This document shows, piece after piece, positions 42,309 through 49,711 of a DNA stretch of 64,000 nucleotides. The position numbers and the translations under genes were made by a program. The stretch spans positions 93,098-157,097 of the forward strand of contig NZ_VCIW01000021.1 in assembly GCF_005765165.1 (NCBI RefSeq). The letters run 5' to 3'. Numbering within the stretch: the first letter of the stretch is position 1; the number at the start of each line of letters is the position of its first letter. This DNA is from Paenibacillus antri. Lineage in GTDB: Bacteria; Bacillota; Bacilli; Paenibacillales; YIM-B00363. A model generated the notes under the pieces. That model was not told where the DNA came from. It made no database searches and worked only from the letters and a program-made list of their open reading frames with translations.

Positions 42309-45034
42309 GCGGGAATGGGAAGGCGTCGTTTTTGAGAGAGGCGGACGAGCTGTTGAACGCGATCGGCGATCATATTCTCGCGCTCGAGCGCCGGCCGGAC
42401 GACAAGGAGAACGTCGACCACGTCTTTCGCGCGGCGCATACGTTGAAGGGCTCCGCGAACCTGTACGATTATAGCGGCATCGCGATCCTCACGCATCTGC
42501 TCGAGAGCGTGCTGGACGATCTGCGCAACGGGACGCGGGTCGCGGACGCGGCGCTGATCGATATATTGCTCGAGAGCTTCGATCAAGTGCGGTCGCTGGC
42601 GGAGCGCATTCGGGACGGGGAGGACGATCCGCAGTCGGAGCCGGAGCTGCTGCATCGGCTCGGGCGATTTCTGTCGATCCGGGATCGGGAGGAGCCTCGG
42701 GCGGCGTTGTTTTCCCAGCGGGCGACGGATTGGGCCGCGGCGGCGCGCGATTTCATGGAGGGGACGAAGGACGCGGACGCATTCGCGCACTTCCTGCCGA
42801 CGCTCTCGGCCGCGGACGCCGCGGCGGCGCAGCTGACCCGGTACCAGGTTCGGCAGGCGAAGGCGGCCGCCGCGGAGCTCGCGGAGGCTTCGGCGCTGCG
42901 CTTCGACGATACGGAGCTGCCCGCGCTGCTGGAGAGCGCCGCGGCGAAGTTCGGCCGCATGTCCGAGAAGGCGCAAGGCCGGCCGGCGCTTCTCTTATTC
43001 ATGCAGTTCGTCGTCGTTTGCACGCTGCTGGAGGCTTACGCTCGCAAAGCGGACGCGACCTCGCCGCATCCGCATTGGTGGTCCGACGTATGCGACGCGG
43101 TGCGCGACGGCGCCGAATCGTGGGCGAACGGGACGGCGCCGGAGCGGTTCTCCGACGTCGTGTTGGACGTCTGGGAGCTGTGCAAGCCGCGCGAGGCCGC
43201 GAAGCAAGAGTTCGGCACGCTGCTCGCGCCCGCGGCGTTCGAGAGCCCGTTCGAAGGCGAGGAGGAGGAGGGGCGACCGCCCGCTCCCCCGGGCGCGTCG
43301 AGCGCCGACGCTTTGTTCGAAGCGCCGCCGCGCCGCCGATCGGCGGCGGATGCTTCGCTCCCGGATCTTGCCCCGCCGGCCGGCAGGCTGGTCGTCGAGC
43401 AGCTGCATTTCTTGGCGCCTAAGGGCAGGCCAATGATCGAGCGCTGGGAGTTGGCCCGGGAGCTGCTTCGCCGGTGCGCCGAGGCGCTCGGGGACGACGG
43501 CTTGCTCGCGCTCGCCGCGATGCAGGCTCCGGATTTGACGGCGCTGAACGAACGAGCGAACCGGTATTTGGACGGGCCGGCGAAGGCGGAGAAGGGGGCG
43601 TCGGCTGCGGCTTCGACATCGCGCGCGGCGGGCGCCGCAGGGCGGTGGACGCCGGAGGAAGGCCGCGCGGGCAAGGAAGCCGCGGCCTCCGCTGCGGCGC
43701 GGCCGACCGCGGCTTCGTCGACGGCGCCGGGCACGGCGACCGCTTCGGCAACGGCTTCAGCAACGGTTACGGCTTCGGCTTCGGCTCCGGCTCCGGCTCC
43801 GGCGGACGCGGACCAAATCATCCGCGTGGAGACGGGGAAGGTCGAGCGGTTGATGGAGCTGATCGGCGAGCTCGCGGTGGCGCGGAACGCGTTCCCGTTC
43901 ATGATCGGGAAGCTGCGCCAACCGAACGACGCCGCGGCCGTCGCGGCCGAGCTCAAGGAGAAGTACGCCGTGCTCGACCGGATTACGCGGGATTTGCAGG
44001 ACGCGATCGTCGACATTCGCATGCTGCCGGTATCGTTCGTATTCAATAAATTTCATCGGTTCGTGAGGGATATGGCCCGCCAGTCCGGCAAGCGCATCCG
44101 GCTTGCGTTCGAAGGCGAAGAGACGACGCTGGATAAGACGCTGGTCGAAGCCATATCCGATCCGCTCATCCACCTGATCCGCAACGCCATCGATCACGGC
44201 ATCGAGCCGTCGGAAGCGCGGGCGAGGGCCGGGAAGCCGACGGAAGGGCTGCTGCGCATCTCCGCGTTCCGCGAAGGGAACCGGGTCGTGCTCGAAGTGT
44301 ACGACGACGGCGCCGGCGTGGATACGGACCGGATCGCCGACAAGCTGCGCGAGACGGGCGAATTGCCCGAGGACCGCATCGCCGCGATGACGCAACAGGA
44401 GCTGGTCGCGTACGTCTTCCGGACGGGCCTCTCTACGGCGGAGGAAGTGACGACGCTCTCGGGCCGGGGCGTCGGGATGGACGCCGTGAAGAAGGCGATC
44501 CATCGGCTGCAAGGGGATGTCGGCATCCGCAGCGAGCGGGGCGCGGGCACGACGGTTCGCATCGAATTGCCGCTCACGCTGTCGATGACGCATATTCTGC
44601 AAGTGTCCGTCGGCGGCAGCGCGTACGGCATTCCGCTCGAGCAGATCGAGGAGACGCTGCGCGTATCCGCGGGCGACGTTCGGACGATGCAGGGCGAGCC
44701 GGTCGTCATCCTGCGGGATACGGTCTACCCGGTCGTGGATTTGCGGACGTATTTATCGTTGCCGGAACCGGAAGACGGGACGGGAGCGGCTGCGGCCGCG
44801 AAGGCGGGAGACTCCTCCTCGTACCTCGTCATTCTCGGCAACGGCGTCGCGCTGCGCGTCGACGGACTCGCGGGGCAGCAGGAGGTCGTGGTGAAGCCGC
44901 CGGAGGATTGCTTCAAGCATCTTTCGTATTTGGCCGGGGCGTCGATCCTCGGCGACGGTACGGTGCTGTTGATTTTGAACGGCAACGCGATCCGCTTCGA
45001 GCCGCGCAAAGAGACGGTCGAAGCGACGGGATAA
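42305..45034 (+). CDS. cheA: CheA-type histidine kinase with long linker
   Basis: A 909-residue CheA, longer than the usual ~650-700. The HPt domain is N-terminal with H45 in AAHTLKGSA. Residues ~130-500 form a long, partly helical, Ala/Ser/Thr-rich region with no CheY-binding P2 domain that I recognise. Dimerisation begins ~510 (ETGKVERLMELIGELAVARN), then the HATPase (HLIRNAIDHGIEP, GAGVD, GRGVGMDAVKKAI), then a CheW-like P5 domain (ILQVSVGGSAYGIPLEQIEE). Last gene of the operon, ended by a strong terminator. Confidence 0.93.
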   Translation: MSGNGKASFLREADELLNAIGDHILALERRPDDKENVDHVFRAAHTLKGSANLYDYSGIAILTHLLESVLDDLRNGTRVADAALIDILLESFDQVRSLAERIRDGEDDPQSEPELLHRLGRFLSIRDREEPRAALFSQRATDWAAAARDFMEGTKDADAFAHFLPTLSAADAAAAQLTRYQVRQAKAAAAELAEASALRFDDTELPALLESAAAKFGRMSEKAQGRPALLLFMQFVVVCTLLEAYARKADATSPHPHWWSDVCDAVRDGAESWANGTAPERFSDVVLDVWELCKPREAAKQEFGTLLAPAAFESPFEGEEEEGRPPAPPGASSADALFEAPPRRRSAADASLPDLAPPAGRLVVEQLHFLAPKGRPMIERWELARELLRRCAEALGDDGLLALAAMQAPDLTALNERANRYLDGPAKAEKGASAAASTSRAAGAAGRWTPEEGRAGKEAAASAAARPTAASSTAPGTATASATASATVTASASAPAPAPADADQIIRVETGKVERLMELIGELAVARNAFPFMIGKLRQPNDAAAVAAELKEKYAVLDRITRDLQDAIVDIRMLPVSFVFNKFHRFVRDMARQSGKRIRLAFEGEETTLDKTLVEAISDPLIHLIRNAIDHGIEPSEARARAGKPTEGLLRISAFREGNRVVLEVYDDGAGVDTDRIADKLRETGELPEDRIAAMTQQELVAYVFRTGLSTAEEVTTLSGRGVGMDAVKKAIHRLQGDVGIRSERGAGTTVRIELPLTLSMTHILQVSVGGSAYGIPLEQIEETLRVSAGDVRTMQGEPVVILRDTVYPVVDLRTYLSLPEPEDGTGAAAAAKAGDSSSYLVILGNGVALRVDGLAGQQEVVVKPPEDCFKHLSYLAGASILGDGTVLLILNGNAIRFEPRKETVEATG

Positions 45035-45040
45035 CGGATT

Positions 45041-45097
45041 GCGCAGCGCCGCGATGCGGGAGGAGGAGCCTTCCGGTCGCGGCGCTGCGTTATTTTT
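45041..45097 (+). terminator. Intrinsic terminator after cheA
   Basis: GCGCAGCGCCGCGA pairs with TCGCGGCGCTGCGT over 13-14 bp, followed by TATTTTT. Confidence 0.9.
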
Positions 45098-45180
45098 GGG
45101 TGTTCCGGGTGGGTGGGTGTCTCTTTTTCTACTCCTTGTCCTCGGTTTCCCTTCGCTCAGCTTGGGCGTTCGCGAAACGT

Positions 45181-45360
45181 AACTGCAAAACTGCAGGTAT
45201 TCCACCGGACATTAGCCGCTCCGAGCAAGATAACTGCAAAGATGCAGGCGTCTTGCCAGCATGTTCCGGAAATTGCTGAAAACAACTGCATTGTTGCAGG
45301 CATTCGGGCCAATTCGGTTGGTTTTTGAGAAAACAACTGCATTCGTGCAGTCCATTCGGC
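45181..45360. repeat. Array A5, four 51-52 bp hairpin units
   Basis: AACTGC starts units at 45181, 45232, 45284 and 45335, spaced 51, 52 and 51 bp. Each unit begins with a short TGCA hairpin whose arms are kept while the loop varies: CTGCAAAACTGCAG, CTGCAAAGATGCAG, CTGCATTGTTGCAG, CTGCATTCGTGCAG. A second weak dyad such as TTCCGGAA occurs mid-unit in one copy. The array lies between convergent cheA and lrgB. Sequence differs from the 51-bp array at 13255, but period, hairpin layout and genomic setting match. Confidence 0.85.
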
Positions 45361-45700
45361 CAACGGCTACCCTTTCGCGCGGTCCCCGCATACCTTTACC
45401 GCCCCCACGACAAATGTAAGGTTGGACGGCACCATACAGACCTCCGCGGCGACCGATAGCCCCACGGCGACTTGGCACCTGACAGCTTGCCGCACAGCCC
45501 TCACACCAACTCAGAGCCCCGCAAAAACTCACAGCCCCCTCGGACCATCGCAGCCCCCACACCAATTCACAGCCCGGCAAAAACTCGATGCCTGACAGCG
45601 CCGCGCAGCACCTCGCAGCAACCGGGCACTTCGCAGCAACTCGGAACGTTTTCGCGGTCCTGGCTGAGCGAAGGGAAGTCGAGGAGAAGGAGCCGCGGAA
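45361..45700. other. Gene-free stretch with an imperfect duplication
   Basis: No gene is supported. The 28-bp segment at 45503-45530 is repeated at 45559-45586 with three differences, a 56-bp offset, and further AGC-CCC and CGCAGCA motifs are scattered around. It looks like a decayed tandem repeat tract next to array A5. Confidence 0.5.
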
Positions 45701-45743
45701 CAAAACAAAACCCCGCCGGTCGGCGAATGGCCGGACAGCGGGG
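45701..45743 (-). terminator. Intrinsic terminator for lrgAB
   Basis: Read leftward, CCCCGC at one end pairs with GCGGGG at the other, with inner GGCC pairing, and is followed by TTTTGTTTTG. Confidence 0.85.
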
Positions 45744-45763
45744 CAAACTTAGGGAGCCGCGGC

Positions 45764-46456
45764 TTACAGCAGCCAAGAGAGCGGCACCATCAGCAGCGAG
45801 ATGACGATGCCCGCGATGCCCATAGCCAGCCCGGAATAGCTGCCGGCCTCCTCGGAGTCGCGCAGCAGCCGCGACGTGCCGATGCCGTGCGCGGCGGTGC
45901 CGACGGCCAGGCCGAGCGGCACGTCGCCGTCGATGCGGAACAGGCGCAGCAGCGCGGGGCCGAACATGCTGCCGGCGATGCCGGTCAGCACGGTCAGCAC
46001 GGCGGACAGCTCGCCGGGGCCGCCGAGGTAGCGGGCGAGCTCGATCGAGATCGCCGAGGTGGCCGACTTCGGCAGCGAGGCGATCAACAGGTCGCGGCTG
46101 CCCCCGAGCAGTGCGACGAGCAGCCAGGCGCTGCCGATGCCCGCCGCGCTGCCGACCGTCACGGAAGCGAGAATAAGCCCGAGCCGCCTCCGAATTTCGC
46201 TCCTCCGCTTGTACAGAGGGACGGCCAACGCGACGGTGGCGGGTCCGAGGAAGAAGGACAGCAGGTCGCCGCCTTCGGAATACGTCGCGTAAGGAATGTC
46301 CGCCGCCAGCAGCAGCGCCATCATGCCGCCCGACGTGACGATCAGCGGATGAAGCCAGGGCCGGCGGGCGTTCCAACGGAGCGACAAGACGTAGAGGCCG
46401 ACGGTGACGGCGACGGCGAACACCGGCGTCGACGCCCATTCCCGAAGCGCGGTCAT
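45764..46456 (-). CDS. lrgB: LrgB/CidB-family membrane protein
   Basis: A 230-residue membrane protein with about six or seven helices and the conserved LPKSATSAISIELARYLGG and GTAAHGIGTSR segments of the LrgB/CidB/YohK family. With its small partner it controls murein hydrolase activity and export of small metabolites across the membrane. It starts at 46456, overlapping the stop of the partner gene by four bases (ATGA), so the pair is co-translated. Confidence 0.92.
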   Translation of the reverse strand: MTALREWASTPVFAVAVTVGLYVLSLRWNARRPWLHPLIVTSGGMMALLLAADIPYATYSEGGDLLSFFLGPATVALAVPLYKRRSEIRRRLGLILASVTVGSAAGIGSAWLLVALLGGSRDLLIASLPKSATSAISIELARYLGGPGELSAVLTVLTGIAGSMFGPALLRLFRIDGDVPLGLAVGTAAHGIGTSRLLRDSEEAGSYSGLAMGIAGIVISLLMVPLSWLL

Positions 46457-46791
46457 CGCGTTCCCCCCGGCCACAGCTTCGCCGTCAAGGCGGTCAGGAC
46501 GATGACGATCGCAGGGCCGAGCAGCAGCGAAGCGACGATCGCGGCCCATTCCGCTTGGATGAGCGGAAGGAAGACGATCGTCCCGACGACGATCGGCGCG
46601 AAGAAGAGCATCATATGCTTCAGCAGGAAGGAAGCGGACGCTTCCACCCATTCGAGCTTCACCCATCCGAGGCCGAGCGCCGCCAGCAGCAGCAAGAGTC
46701 CGATGACGTTGCCGGGGAGCGGCACGCCGGCGAGCCGTTCGAGGGCGGTGCCCGCCAGGTGGAACAGGAGAAGGATCGCGATACCGCGCAT
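46453..46791 (-). CDS. lrgA: LrgA/CidA-family holin-like protein
   Basis: A 112-residue protein with four hydrophobic helices (GIAILLLFHLAGTALERL; IGLLLLLAALGLG; MMLFFAPIVVGTI; AAIVASLLLGPAIVIVL). It matches the holin-like CidA/LrgA family, whose LPGNVIGLLLL and FFAPIVVG motifs are present. AGGAGG lies 11 bases upstream. Whether it promotes or restrains autolysis cannot be told from sequence. Confidence 0.92.
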   Translation of the reverse strand: MRGIAILLLFHLAGTALERLAGVPLPGNVIGLLLLLAALGLGWVKLEWVEASASFLLKHMMLFFAPIVVGTIVFLPLIQAEWAAIVASLLLGPAIVIVLTALTAKLWPGGTR

Positions 46792-46809
46792 GTCGAGCGT
46801 TGCCTCCTA

Positions 46810-46819
46810 GTTACGTAAC
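46810..46819 (-). promoter_or_regulatory. 10-bp palindrome in the lrgA leader
   Basis: GTTACGTAAC is a perfect palindrome between the -10 element and the ribosome binding site, a possible operator for the lrgAB pair. Confidence 0.35.
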
Positions 46820-46831
46820 AAGTTGCCTTAT

Positions 46832-46860
46832 ATTGTATCAAGGAAGCTTAGAAGCGTAAA
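46832..46860 (-). promoter_or_regulatory. Promoter of lrgAB inside the end of the GNAT gene
   Basis: Read leftward, TTTACG (46860-46855) and TACAAT (46837-46832) are 17 bp apart. The -35 element lies within the last codons of the upstream GNAT gene. Confidence 0.65.
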
Positions 46861-47747
46861 CGCATATGGACAAGGGCGTACTTATCCTCGAAGCCGGCCG
46901 ACGCGAGCGCGGCGCGCAGCGCCGGCTGAGACGCCGGAGCGGCGAAGACGGTCCGGCGACGAGTCGAGCCGGCCGCGTCGCCCCCGGAGAAGACGGCGCC
47001 GAGCAGGCGACGCGTCGCGCCGGCGGCCGCTTCGTCGGACAGCGCAGGGTCGACGGCGCATTGCAGCAGCGTCGTCGCCGCCGGCGAGCGCCGCCGAAGC
47101 GCATATCCGACGGGGCGCCCGGCGGCGTCCTCGGCGACGAGCGCTTCGCCCGTCTTCGCCGATTGGCGCATCGTCTGCCACGGCGGCGTCTCCGGCGCGA
47201 ACCGCAGCCCTTCGAGCGCCGATGGGGGACGCCGCTCGATTCGGTAGGTCGACCCGGAGGGGATCTCGGCCGAATCGAGGCCGAAATCGACCGCCCCCGC
47301 CGCCTCCATCCCGTGCAGCGTATCGAATCGCTCGTAGCCGAACCGGCGGTACAATCGCTGAGCGCCTTCGTTCTGGACGAACGCCTCGAGCAGCGCGGCG
47401 GCGACGCCTTGCTCCCGGTACGTCTCCATCGCCTTCTCCAGAAGAGCGGCTCCCACTCCGCGTCCGCGGAAGTCGGGATGCACCGCGGTTCCGCCGTTCC
47501 AGGCGATCCGCTCGCCGTCGACCGTCCGCACGGCGTTCAGCAGAAACCCGATCGGCGCCTCGCGCCCGTCCGCGAACGCGAGGAAGGACAGCTCGGGATG
47601 CAGGTCTTCGTTGCCGAGCTTCGCGGCGGCGAAGGAGGGGACATCCATCGCGATCGGGACGTAATAATCGGAGAAGCATTCGTTCCAAGCGGCGACGACG
47701 CGGGATAACGGAACGTCGGCCAATCGTTCCAACCGGAGTTGGGTCAT
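46848..47747 (-). CDS. GNAT-family N-acetyltransferase
   Basis: A 299-residue protein. Residues ~1-150 form a GNAT domain with the acetyl-CoA loop HPDFRGRGVGAALLEKAM and the NEGAQRLYRRFGYERF motif. Residues ~155-299 form a second, degenerate GNAT-like half, so it is a fused or duplicated acetyltransferase. The substrate is unknown. GAGGAGG is 8 bases before the ATG, and a strong promoter lies upstream at 47808-47836. Confidence 0.88.
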   Translation of the reverse strand: MTQLRLERLADVPLSRVVAAWNECFSDYYVPIAMDVPSFAAAKLGNEDLHPELSFLAFADGREAPIGFLLNAVRTVDGERIAWNGGTAVHPDFRGRGVGAALLEKAMETYREQGVAAALLEAFVQNEGAQRLYRRFGYERFDTLHGMEAAGAVDFGLDSAEIPSGSTYRIERRPPSALEGLRFAPETPPWQTMRQSAKTGEALVAEDAAGRPVGYALRRRSPAATTLLQCAVDPALSDEAAAGATRRLLGAVFSGGDAAGSTRRRTVFAAPASQPALRAALASAGFEDKYALVHMRLRF

Positions 47748-47807
47748 AAGAGAGCCTCCTCAAAAGATAAAAGTTCTATGATGATCGAACTCTGTTAAGT
47801 TAGTGGG

Positions 47808-47836
47808 AGCATATTCCATCCGTGGAGGATTGTCAA
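47808..47836 (-). promoter_or_regulatory. Strong sigma-A promoter of the GNAT gene
   Basis: Read leftward, consensus TTGACA and TATGCT are 17 bp apart, about 60 bases before the start codon. Confidence 0.8.
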
Positions 47837-47927
47837 CGGTTTTTCTTCTCCGATTTCCGAGAAGTTTTTCGGTAAAAATCATCATTCCTCCCCGGGCGAA
47901 CTGCGTGTAGAATGAAGAGGATGGAAC

Positions 47928-47945
47928 TATGTAAAGGTTTACATA
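47928..47945 (+). promoter_or_regulatory. 18-bp operator-like palindrome before the exporter operon
   Basis: TATGTAAA and TTTACATA are perfect inverted arms around GG, 40 bp before the first ATPase gene. This is the size and form of a dimeric repressor site (GntR/TetR/MarR type). No regulator gene is adjacent. Confidence 0.6.
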
Positions 47946-47985
47946 CTTATTTATCACATACCATGGCGGAGGGGATTCCCGTACT

Positions 47986-48657
47986 ATGGGCGATATGATT
48001 CGCGCGCGGGGGGTTACGCGGGTGTTCGGGCGCGGCGGTTCGGCCGTGCACGCGCTGCGGGGCGTCGACCTGACGGTGCCTGCCGGCAAGCTGGTCGCGC
48101 TGCGGGGACGGTCCGGCTCGGGCAAGACGACGCTCATCAATCTGCTCGGCACGCTCGACCGGCCGACGGACGGAATGATCGAGCTGGACGGCGTCGACAC
48201 GACGCGGCTGACGGATCGGCAGCGGGACGAATTGCGGCGGACTCGGATCGGACTCATTTTCCAATCGTATGCATTGGTTCCTTACATGTCGGGGCTCGAA
48301 AACGTCGAGTTCGGCCTTCGGCTGTCGGGGGTGACGCCGTCGGCTTCCCGAGACCTTGCAGAGAAAGCGCTGTCATTGGTGGGGCTGAAGAAAAGGATGC
48401 ATCACCGCCCTTTCGAGCTGTCCGGCGGCGAGCAGCAGCGCGTGGCCGTCGCCCGCGCGATCGCGCATCGACCGAAGCTGGTGCTCGCGGACGAGCCGAC
48501 CGCCGAGTTGGACAGCCGCACGGGACTGTCGATCGTCGGACTGTTCCGGGAGCTCGTAGAGAACGAAGGTCTTTCGATCGTCATGACGACGCACGACCCG
48601 GCGATGATGGAAATCGTCGATCACGTGTATGCATTGGAGGATGGGGTCATTGTTTAA
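47986..48657 (+). CDS. MacB/LolD-type ABC ATPase 1
   Basis: A 223-residue ATPase: Walker A GRSGSGKT, Q-loop FQSYALVPYM, signature LSGGEQQRVAVARA, Walker B LVLADEPT, switch H in MTTHDP. It is of the MacB/LolD class that powers mechanotransmission-type export rather than import. RBS GGAGGGGA lies somewhat far (~13 bases) from the ATG. The adaptor gene begins within its last codons. Confidence 0.92.
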   Translation: MGDMIRARGVTRVFGRGGSAVHALRGVDLTVPAGKLVALRGRSGSGKTTLINLLGTLDRPTDGMIELDGVDTTRLTDRQRDELRRTRIGLIFQSYALVPYMSGLENVEFGLRLSGVTPSASRDLAEKALSLVGLKKRMHHRPFELSGGEQQRVAVARAIAHRPKLVLADEPTAELDSRTGLSIVGLFRELVENEGLSIVMTTHDPAMMEIVDHVYALEDGVIV

Positions 48658-49687
48658 TCCAGGGAACATGCGCAATCGACGGGCGTGGCTGCTGCCGTTG
48701 GCGGGAACGGCGTTGGCCGTCGCCCTTAGCGGCTGCTCGCTGCTACCGAAGGAAGAGGAATCGCTGGCGCCCCCGCTCGTGAAGCCGAGCGAAGACAGCG
48801 TGCAGACGGCCGTGGCGAAGCGCGGCGAAATCGTGAAGTACGTGCGGGGGGTCGGCGCTTTCGAATCGACGGCGATCGTCTATCATGCGCTTAAGGAGCC
48901 GGGGGCGATCGTGGAGTCGATGGAGGTGAAGGCGGGCGACGTCGTGAAGCGAGGCGACGTCCTCGTCCAGTTCCAGGTGGGCGATCTCGACTTGGCCGTG
49001 CAGGAGCAGGAGCTCGCGGTCATGTACGCGGAGAGGAGCTACCGGGAAGCGACGGCGTCGGGCGACGAGGAGCTGACGGACATTCGTCGGCTCGAGTTGA
49101 ACATCGCGAAAACCCGGCTCGAGAAGACGCGGACGCGGCTCGCCAGTCTGCAGCTGACCGCGGAATCGGACGGCGTCGTCGTCTACGCGGAGAAGCTGGA
49201 GCGGAACGAAAAGGTGGACGACGGGCGCACGCTCGTCTCGGTCGCCGACCCGTCGGAGCTGCGGCTGACGTACGAGGCGGCGAATCGTTCGGCGCTCGCG
49301 GGCGTCAAACCCGGCATGCCGGTCGAGATCGATTTCAAGGGCGTATCGCTTGCGGGCACGGTCGCGCAGACGCCGGATTCGGCGCCGGCGACGCTCAATC
49401 CGCAGTTGTCGGACATGTACTCCAGAACGCTGTACGTTACGCTCGACCAGGTGCCGGAGGGGGCGGCGATGGGCGAGCTGGCCGACATCCGCATCGCGAC
49501 GGAACGGAGCGACGACACGATCATCATCCCGCGCGGCGCGCTTCGAAGCTACTTCGGCCGCACGTACGTCCAAGTCATCGAAGGGGAGAGCCGCAAGGAG
49601 TTCGACGTCGAGAAGGGCGTGGAGACGTCCACCGAGGTGGAGATCGTGAAGGGGCTTGCCGAAGGGGCCGTCGTCATTTTGCAATAA
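48653..49687 (+). CDS. HlyD/MFP-type adaptor lipoprotein
   Basis: About 344 residues. The lipobox ALSGC is at residue 29 from the chosen TTG start (48653), which has GGAGG 9 bases upstream and overlaps the ATPase stop; alternatives are ATG 48644 (directly on the site) and ATG 48668. Domains are a lipoyl-like half-motif (GAIVESMEVKAGDVVKRGDV), a coiled-coil hairpin (~115-170), the second lipoyl half (ESDGVVVYAEKLERNEKVDD) and beta-barrel domains (ITERS..IPRGALRSYFG type). In Gram-positives such adaptors sit outside the membrane and work with MacB-like permeases. Confidence 0.88.
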   Translation, partial: FNPGNMRNRRAWLLPLAGTALAVALSGCSLLPKEEESLAPPLVKPSEDSVQTAVAKRGEIVKYVRGVGAFESTAIVYHALKEPGAIVESMEVKAGDVVKRGDVLVQFQVGDLDLAVQEQELAVMYAERSYREATASGDEELTDIRRLELNIAKTRLEKTRTRLASLQLTAESDGVVVYAEKLERNEKVDDGRTLVSVADPSELRLTYEAANRSALAGVKPGMPVEIDFKGVSLAGTVAQTPDSAPATLNPQLSDMYSRTLYVTLDQVPEGAAMGELADIRIATERSDDTIIIPRGALRSYFGRTYVQVIEGESRKEFDVEKGVETSTEVEIVKGLAEGAVVILQ

Positions 49688-49711
49688 GCCGAAGGTAGAG
49701 GGTGTAGACGA

